This document shows positions 45,001 to 54,500 of a stretch of 64,000 nucleotides of DNA, piece after piece. Positions within the stretch are counted from its first letter, which is position 1. The number at the start of each line of letters is the position of its first letter. This stretch comes from Apodemus sylvaticus. Taxonomy: Eukaryota > Chordata > Mammalia > Rodentia > Muridae. The notes beneath the pieces are model-generated. The model searched no databases and had not been told where the DNA came from. It was given only the letters and a program-made list of their open reading frames with translations. A program made the translations under genes and the position numbers. The DNA lies in assembly GCF_947179515.1 (NCBI RefSeq), contig NC_067473.1:122654409-122718408 (forward strand), read 5' to 3'.

Positions 45001-48000
45001 CTGCTCTTTAAGAAAACATTTACTCTCTTGACAGACGCATCTCAAGAGCCGTTCTGATTGGCAGTGGGAAGCTCAGCCGGAGCCCTTCAGCTCTTCACTG
45101 TTCCTTTGGAATTTACTTTAGTGGCTGAGAAGCCCTTGGAAAGGTCATTCCATGGATTAGGAGGAGAGACGTCGTCTGCAAGAAGCTGTCGTGCTGGGCA
45201 CTGGGGGGGACTGGAGACAAAGCCAGATAGGCAAGAAAACAAGTCCTGCCTCTGCCCTGGCCCAGCCACCCCACCACACGTTTTTATTTAATTTTATCCA
45301 TTCGTATGTGAAGAAATGACTGTTGGTCAGCCTCGGCAGAAAGAGAGTCGAAATGTGAACTGTGACCCAGAAAGGCTAAGCAAGGTCACCCAGCTGACAG
45401 GGGTGGGTGGATGGAGTCTGAAGTCTTGGACCATCAGGATAGAAAAGAAGTCTGGGGGGTGCAGAGGTGGGCATGCAGCTACCTGGAGAAACTGGGGAGA
45501 GACTTTTGAGCCTGATTTGGAAGCATAAGAAGAACCGAGAAAGCGGCTACCATGTGGAACTGTGGGCAAAGTCCTCCTGAGAGATGAGAGAGAACCTGAA
45601 GACGGAGCCAGATGAAGTCTGCGAGGTCTCATCCCTCCAAGATCTGAGAGCTGTTGTTCACACCGCCACTGGGGACTTACTGCAAGTGCGGCCTCCCAGG
45701 CCAAACCTATCTGTTAACAAATGCTTCTGAGGTCTGAGTTTGCTTGCATCCTGCAGGCAATGGGGGAGCCACAGATGGTTGTAGGGAAAGAGCATGAGGA
45801 ATCTTTGCCAGGACCTCAGGCATCTTGGAATGTTGCTGAGGAGTTCCACCTGGGAGCCACGTCCAGGCCAAGCTGCTCCTGGGACCTGCTCCAGCGACCA
45901 CCCCTCTTAGCCCAGTGCTGCCAGCCTCAGGGAGGCAGAGGAAAGGGAGACAGATTGTAGGGTGTACGCAGTGGCTGGGAGCCAGGCCTCCTGCGGTTTC
46001 CAAAGATAGCATCGGACTTATCTACGCTCTGACACACTGGAAGCACGTGAGGGTAGCCTTGGGTAGGGTGGCTGGACCACGGAGCTGGCAGGCACACCAG
46101 TTAGAGACTCAGCATCTCCACACCCAGAGGCTGTACGCCAGAGGATGGTTTGCTCATTCAAGCCTCTCTGGCCTCAGCTTCCCAGGGTGTAGAATAAGTA
46201 GCACAAAGCACTCACCTCAAAGTCTTGGAATACCACCAGGCATGATGAAACTGGAGCAGGCGCCCCCTGGCCCTGAGGATGGGATGCTTCCTGGTTTTCT
46301 CATGTTACTAGATTCCCAGGGTTCCCAGAGACTCAAGGGTCATGACTTCAGTAGCCAGCAGTGTGAGGAAGAAGCCTGGGGACTTGATTGTGCAATTCAA
46401 TGGATTGCAACTGCACCATTAACACTCACCCCCACCCCATCAGTTGTCTATCTTGGACTTGATGGTCTAGCACAGTGAGGCCAAACCAGACTCCTTCGTT
46501 TGCACAAGCCTTTGGTTCAAGGATTTCATGCCATTGCTGACAACAGAGGCACCTGTATTAGTGGCCAGAGAAAGCATCCATTCATCACCCACCTACCAAG
46601 TGCCTCACACCAAGACTGTGATGTGGACTAGCTGTTCTGCCTCAGGATGGTCAAACTTTGTTACCCACAGCTGTAAGTGGCCCCAGATGTTACACTCCAA
46701 GGGGGAGGGTGGGACCTTGGAAGAGTGTTTCAGACTTTGACAGTCCTGCTGTGGCTGGCTCCCCCTGTAGGACTGTCTCCTGTCTCCTCCTTTCTCCTCA
46801 TAGGCACCCTGGCCCTGGAGGTGGGATGCTCCCTGGTGTCCCCATGCTGGTGGACTCCCAGGGTCCCTCCCAGTCTCACAGAGACCCAGGGGCTGTGACT
46901 ACAGCAAAGATCAAGAAGGGCCTTAGAGGCTCCTTCAGCACCAAGCTATGCCCTTCCTCCCACAGTCCAGGGATGAGTCCACTGTGACATGAGCAAGCTG
47001 TGTTCCCAAACCCGCCAGGCCTTTCAAGTGACAAGCGGAAATTAAGTCTGGCGGGGAGGAAGGCAGAGATGGCAATAGAGAACTGAGATAAACCCTTTAT
47101 TGCTGTGGGATTTGGTGGCTTTCTTCTCCTCCCTCCCCAAGCGGGGACAGCAGACCCTGGCCTGGGGCCTCTGCATCACTCCTGATAAACACTTCCAGAA
47201 GGCAGGGGCTCTGGGGACAGCAAAGGCCAGCCTGCCAGTCTACCTGCCACAGGGGAAGAGAACTGAGACCAGATTCCTCTGGTCTATCGAGTTGTGTCAC
47301 ACCTATTCAAGATATACACATCCTCCCAACCCCTGTGGTCCCTCAAGGACACTGCTGCCTTATAGACCCACCTGGTCCTGGTGCTAGGCATAGCAGAACA
47401 TGAAGGGGTCACTGGCTCAGGGTCTCAGGAGAATACAAGAACAAAATATAGCAACCAGTATAGAGAGGAAAGTTCCAGAAGATTCAGAAAAGCCACAGCC
47501 AATCTAGACAGAATGGTCAGGCCATCTGTTGGCGGCACTAACCTGTCCAGAGTGCCTGGAACACATAGCAGTGCTCCTAATTTCTCATGTCCTGGGAACT
47601 CAGGAGTGTGGACAGGAGGATGTTGTTCTTTAGAGGGTGACACCCCTGCTGTACCTAAGGAGTCTCTGGTGCCCAGGGAGGGTCCGATCACCATAAGCTG
47701 GAGCCTGGCTGTGGGAGAGACAGCTTCCACAGGTTTCCCCCTCCCATGGGCTCCATGCCTTCCTTCATGCCAGTAATTACCTCTCTCCTGAAGGGAAAAG
47801 ACAACAGGATACAGCCAAGCAGGGTGCTTCTCTAAACCTCAGCCTCCTCCTCTAAAACATGGAGGGTGTGTCTGGCTACCTTCTGGGAGGTTTGGTTGAG
47901 ATGTTCAGGATGTGGGCCATATGAAGGTGGCTGGTACGGGTTTGAACCACGTGGCAGGTACAGCCACGGTCCTACCTCACTGTAGTTTACTCAGGACTTT

Positions 48001-48487
48001 CACTAAGCACCTAGTACCTCACTCATAACATTCACTAAGCATCTAGTACTTCATTCAGAGGACATTTACTAAGCATTTAGTGCCTGACAGAAACTAAGCT
48101 AGATGGATCTGCTGTTTCTGCAATGAGGGAAGCAGACAGACCTCACCCTTCCAGAGCTCCCCAACTAAGAGATACCAGAGAGGAATCAAGAAAATATGTA
48201 TGTGAGGTTGTGTTGGGCACAGGGGTGATGCTGGCTTCCCAGTGAGGCAGCGTTCAGGGGAATAACATGTCACTCCGTGTTACAGCACCTGGACAGAGCC
48301 TTGGAGGGTAAGACATCTGGGTCCTCCTGGAATCTGGCTCTAGGAGTCTCCGGTGATGTCTGCAGAGTGAGGCTCTGTGTGCCCTGAAGGGATCTGACAA
48401 GGCCATGGAGTCTGCCAGCCTACAGCTCCCTGTACAGACAAGAAGCTGATCTGCCTCAAGAGCATATGTGTTCCAAATGGAGGGACC

Positions 48488-48541
<54 letters not shown>

Positions 48542-51500
48542 CGCACGCATGCACGTACACACACACACACAAGCAGCCTTCTCCAATGGTGCATTACAAG
48601 CTCTCCTCTGTGGACACTGGACAGCCATATAAGAGTATAGAGGGAAAGAGGTGAGCTAAGGGTCTGAGACAATAACTAATTGGACAGAGCCTCTGGGGAC
48701 TGAGTGCAGACATCAGCTGACCTCTGTCAAACTACCTTCCCCGTTCTCCTGCCCTTGGGGATCACTCTGTCCAAGTAGAAGAAGGCCCTTCTTTGCCTCC
48801 CTTCCCACCTGACCTTTTTGCTACCTACCCTCCCAAACAAAAATCAAAATACAAATTATGTCAACATGAAGGAGCTCTCGGGCCAGTAGTGGAGGGACCT
48901 AGGTCAGAGGTCCAATTACAGCTCAGCAGGGACCTACTGTGCTGAAAGCAGACCACACACTGGAACATCAGCGCCTTTCTCAGGAGGAGCCACAGTCAGG
49001 GATCGTAGGTGATGTAACCCTCAGAGGTGAGATGGGCAGGCATTCCCAGCAGTGAGGATGGCTAGCACTAGTGGGAAGTTCCCAGAGTGTCTAAAGGAAG
49101 CCCCCAGCAGCATGGCTGGATCTCAGGTTAGGAGCAAGCAGATGCGAATGAGGCAGAGGGCACAGAGAGTGTCATTCCTGGCACCGTGTTACTATGTGGG
49201 TAACATAGGAGGACAGTCTCCAGGGGCCACTCCAGTACGCCGGGAATGATGGGTGCATTGCTTTACAAAACAGCACTCGGGCATCTGCATCCCAAATATG
49301 GCTGCTAGTGGCAGAGAGCAAAGGGTAGCACAAGGGCCTTTGGGAAAGCACCTGCATCAGGGTCAGCCAGGATCCTGTCTCCTACCCCTGCATCAGGCAT
49401 CGCCCTCTGCCCAAGTGCAAATACTCTAAATAGGGGCCAGCATTTATTGAACACCTACTAGATACGCCTCACTACATGTACAGTGAATGTCTGATAGATT
49501 TTTTTTTTAAGAACCTCATGAGGTGGGTGCTGCTGCTAGCATTTTACAAGAGAGGAGAAACTGAAACCCAGAATGGGAAAGGGATGTGGCCTGGTCTGAA
49601 CACCCCGGCAGGCTCAGGATCAGAATTCTGTGCTTCCTTCTTGGGTTCTCTTTGACACACATTCCTCTGCCTTGATGGTTCTTCATATTCTCCTCCTCAC
49701 TCAGTCCAGCATCCACCGGGTCCTCCCAGAAGCCTGTCCTGACTGCATTAGCCAGTTCTCACTGCCTCCTTCCAGCCTTCCCTCCACTCCCTGGCCCTGT
49801 CCTTCCCACTCAGTGGGGGATCCTTCACTGCCCCAGGTCCTGAGGCTGTGTGCAGGAAGAGTCAGACAAGTGCCACTGAGGGACTAAGATCTAAACAATT
49901 AAGACTCCGATCCCAGAATCACTGTCATTCAAGACTTTCCATCCATCTGCAGAAAGCTCACTGCCCCTGAGCAGCCTGTCTTGCACTGGAACATCTAGTG
50001 GGTGAGGGGCACTCTCAATTCCTCAGAGCCAATGCGGCCTCTGAGCCTGGCAGGAAGAGCCACAACTCTGAGGTGGATGTGGTTTGACTTAGCCCCTGTG
50101 TACAACTAGACCAGATGGTCTCCACTCACCTGCCATTGTGAGACCTCCCACTGAAGAATTCCCCATCACCAGGGAGGCGGATATACCCAGTCTCTATACA
50201 TCCTCTAGACCCAGTGCCTCGGGGTACATACAAAGGGGAAACCGAGGCTCTAAGAAATGGAAACACAAGCTTGCAACACTGGTCACACCTGCTGGCTTCT
50301 GCCAGTTTCTTTGTATTTCAGGCTGCACCTCATATTCTGTGGTACGTCCTCTGCCTCCACAACACTGGAATAATAACTCCATTTGACAGATGAGGGAATC
50401 TGGAGGGGCCTTGAACTCAGCCGGTTTGATGTGCATGAGATCCCTAAGGGGCTTTGCCGGACTAGCATAACCCTATCTGGTTTTGGGTCCTCTTGGTGGA
50501 CTTGAACACTGAAAGAGAGCTCTGTCGCTGAGGCCGGCTGGTGGCTGCTATATAAGGGTGTGAAAAGGAACATCAGGGAGTGAGCCTTCACACCCATGTC
50601 AAGCAGTCTCCCTGAAGGAGTTGGAAGGTGGAGGCCTTGTTGGAACCATTGTCTGAGGCAGAGCTTGGAGCCTGAGATTCCTGGGTCATTCTAGACTCCT
50701 GACAGGTGAGGGTCCCACACTCCATCAATGGCTCGCCAAGGGTGTTGTAGAGGGGTTCAAACCTGGATAACCTCCCCCGCAGCCTCTCTCTCTTTTATCA
50801 CAAACACTTTGAGAGAACCCAGCTTCCAGTTGGCATCATCATCTCCCAGATATTCGTGTCCCTAGTACTCGCTGTCCTGTAAGTCTTTCCACACACAGCT
50901 CTGCTGTCCTGTCCTCTAGGAAGTTTACCTAGTCCCCTAAGGTCTTCCTGATGCTAGATGATCACCCTCTTCTCCACCTAGAGCTCGGTGGCAGGGCAAG
51001 TGGCAAAGAGTGAAGAATATTCTGGGGGTTCCCAAGGGCTCTGAATTCAATTTAGACACCCCCACCTGTGATTAACTGGATGTCTTTGAGTAGAAATTGC
51101 CCTTCCAATATGTAAAATGGGGTGCCCGTGTGGGCCAGGAAAGAAGGGGGACCTGTGGCCTGTGGGGTAGCTTCTGCTCTGCTGCAGTCAGTCTGGGGTC
51201 CCTTCATCTCTATCCCCAAATTAACCCCCCCCCAGTGACTTGCAACTACCTCCGTGGCTCAGACACACTCATTCTGTAAAGGACAGGAACCTTGTTGAAG
51301 GTCGTCTCTTAAGGACTCCAGCTGCCCCAGTTGTGTAGCAATTGGAGCTGGCTGGCTCTGTGCCGCCCTGTCCGCCCACCTGCCCACATCTGCTCTGAGT
51401 CACTGATACCTCGGCCAAAACAGGAATGTGGGGGCTGCAGAGACAAGGTTAGCCCAAGGACACTATGTGGGTAAATGGAGGTTGCGGCAAGGAGCTTTTA

Positions 51501-54500
51501 TTCCTAAGAGGGTAGGAGCAGGACACAGAAGGGAAACTGAGGCCAGAAAGAGTGGGATTGCCCAAGGACATGCAGGGAGTTGGGGTCGGGTCTGCCCAGG
51601 CCTCCTGACTGATAGCTGCTCTTTCCACCCTGTCAGATCTGCAGTGAAGGAGGCAGGGCCAGCAGCCTTCACAATTATCTGGGCAATTAAAGCAGGCAGA
51701 TGGTCCTGCTGGACTGAGCATTCAAGCTGACAAACGGAGACAGCACGGGGCATTAGCTGACGAGATCAGCACAGGTTCCGGTGGCAGGGATGTGAGCAAG
51801 GTAGTGGGCGGAGGCACATCTCACTCAGTTGTGCGAGATGAGAGAGGGCTACGGGAGGCTCTGCCCTCTCTACGCCTCGTGTGCACTGCAGGCCCTCAGC
51901 TCCAGCTGAGTCTGTCCTCCACAAAACGGACACAGACAAAAGTGTGTGTGACAGAGGCAGTGGCCAGGCATGGGCTGTACTAGTAAGCTGAAGTGGCCTG
52001 CAGAAGCGTCAGGGCCCATCAAGCCTGCCAAGGTCCCCTGGGCAGAGCTCCAGAAGGCAGAGAACTTCAGGGATGCTAGTAAGGTCAGCACACGTGTGAG
52101 GACGTGAGTGAGGACATCACAGAAACAACTCTTCCCCCAGCAGAACAGGAGACACACTGACCACTGAGGGACAAAACACCCTGGCGAGATGCTTGGGTCG
52201 CGTAGTTATCTTGCCGGGGGCAGCCTCAGACTCTGTCATTTCCTACACATCTCGGTTTTGAGAGTCATTTCTCTTTCAGCCTCAGTTTCCCCAGGTGCAA
52301 TGTGGGCAACTTATATCATAGCTCCCAAGCCAGAGAGGAGTACAAGAATGTACTGGTTTCTGACAAGCATGCTTTCTGACAAACAGCAAGAACACAGAAG
52401 AAGGCAGAGCTTCACACCAGCTTGCCAGGACTCTGCAATCCTGGAACAATCTAGGATGAATTTATCCCTTGGAGCAGTCTCTAAGACACCTGGTGCCCTA
52501 GACCTGGAGGAGGGCAGAAGCCTAGGAGAGGGAGCAGTGGATGAGCACTGGGGGGAAGAAACATTGAGGAGAGCTCAGGAGAGCTGAGCTCATGCTGCTG
52601 TGGGAAGTAGGGCTGTATAAGAAACGCCAAGAATCAGGTGTGGTGGCCAGGGTGAGTCCTGGGGAGAGTCTCAGGGAGCCTCCTTCCCCTGGTGCAGGAG
52701 GCAGGAAGAAGCCACCATGATGTGTGGCCACAGCTAGGAGGGGAGGGTGAGGATATCTATTCTGACCTGTGTTATGCCCTTAAGATTTAGGGCACTACCA
52801 GGTACACAAATGGGTACTTGATAAATTTTGGATGAGACAGGGCAATATACCCTGTGTCAGCATCAATTGATTGTGGGCCCTGCAGCTCTGTTTGCAGAAG
52901 CTGTTCCTTCTGTTACTTATTTAGCAAATTCCTACTCTGAGAGCCCTCCCCAGGCTTCTTCTCAAAATCATTGTTTCCTTTTCCCGGCATTAACTGGACG
53001 CTTGTATTTCTGTTGACGAATATGGTATGGGTTTCCTAGGGTCACCTAGCTTGTGACCCCCCACTTTCAAACCATCAAAGGATGAGGCCCTTGAAGGTCT
53101 TATTTGAAAAAAGAGGAGAAACAGGAAGATCTATTGATAACACGGGTTGGGATGCTGGTGAGGTGACTCAGTGAGTCGAGAGCCTTGCCAAGAACCCTGA
53201 CATGAGTTAGACTCCCGGGACACACCGACTCCTGCAAGCTGTTCTCCAGCCTCCCCACATACACCGTGGAGCGTGGGAGCACACACACTAAATAATATGT
53301 AAAACACATAACAATAAAACAACACCATGGGCTGGAGGTAAGAAACTATGTCTCCACACATTAAAATAAAACCTTGAAGGACTAGAGAGAGGGATCGGCG
53401 GTTAAGAGCATGTTCTGCTTCTGTAGAGGGAAACAAAGGATCCCGGTTTGGTTCCCAGAACCCATGTCAGGTGACTTATAACCACCTGTAACTCCAGACA
53501 CGGGAATCCAATGCCCTATTCTGGTCTTTGTGAGCACATGCTTGCACACAGCAGGCATACATAACACATAAAATAAATAAATAAAATTTAGAAATATAAA
53601 CCTTGAATATTAAGCTAGGGGAACTTCTTGCTTCTCACCAAGGCCTCCAGGCTCCTCCCTCGAGTGAGAGCTCCATGCAGTGGTGTGCAGCTGTGAATCC
53701 CCCAGAGAGCGCTTCTAGTGCCAGAAGCCAGGCCACACCTTCTTCATGTAGGTTCTCAGCCAGCAAGGCTACATGCTTTTATAGTTTGTCTGCCACTTCT
53801 CCATGAGGGGCTCAACATTCAAGGCCATGGCTGCTGTGGGCTTGGGGTATAACGTGGAGCGGGGTGTGGAGGGGCCAGAAGAGAACGGGAGGATCTAGCT
53901 CACATCTCAAGAGCCTCATACATGGAGGGCCCAGCTCCAGACCCTAAGTTGCAATCTGACGTGGGTGGCTTTTCTTGGTCTGCCCTCTATGGTGGAGAAA
54001 CTAAGGTCTGACAGCTGTCATAGCCTCATGGAGCGTGTCAACCAGGGATGAGATGTGAACCCAGGTCTGTCTGAGCAGACCCAAACACTTCCTTGGTGTT
54101 CAAAAAGCATAGCCTCAGCCTTTCTGCAGATCTCAGGTCTTGCACAGAGAGCATCCCTAATTTGTGATGAGCCACATCACTGCAGGGTCCTCAGGACTCA
54201 CGGATCTAAACAACAGCTTTCAGGGGCGGGGACATCTCAGGGCACAGCAGAGAGTTCCTGGGCAACCCTGTTCCTGATGCCTCTGTCCCTGCAGTGATCT
54301 CTAGAGACCAGCTGCTTACAGGCCAGAATGGGTCCTGGAGCCCCCTGCTGCCCGATGGACCCTTAGGCCCCTCCTAAGAGAACACCTCCACTTCACATAG
54401 GTTCTTCAAATGCTAATAAAATGGTCACCAAATGCTCATCTGTGGATCAGCTGTGATGCCTTGGGCAAGTTCCTTAACTTCTCTGGACCTCGGTTTTCTG

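Larger units (their letters stand above)
48000..53139 (-). other. Grip2: Grip2 intron 1, distal part
   Basis: Contains three degenerate 35-bp units (48000-48100), a long CA tract (48490-48572), MIR-like remnants (about 49440-49620 and 52240-52330), and otherwise unique sequence. No exon supported. Confidence 0.7.

Noticed and set aside
45915..46478. 187-codon plus-strand open frame in Grip2 intron 1
   Set aside because: Composition is GC-driven, there is no recognisable domain, no splice or promoter context, and the next similar peptide (46804-46915) is in another frame.
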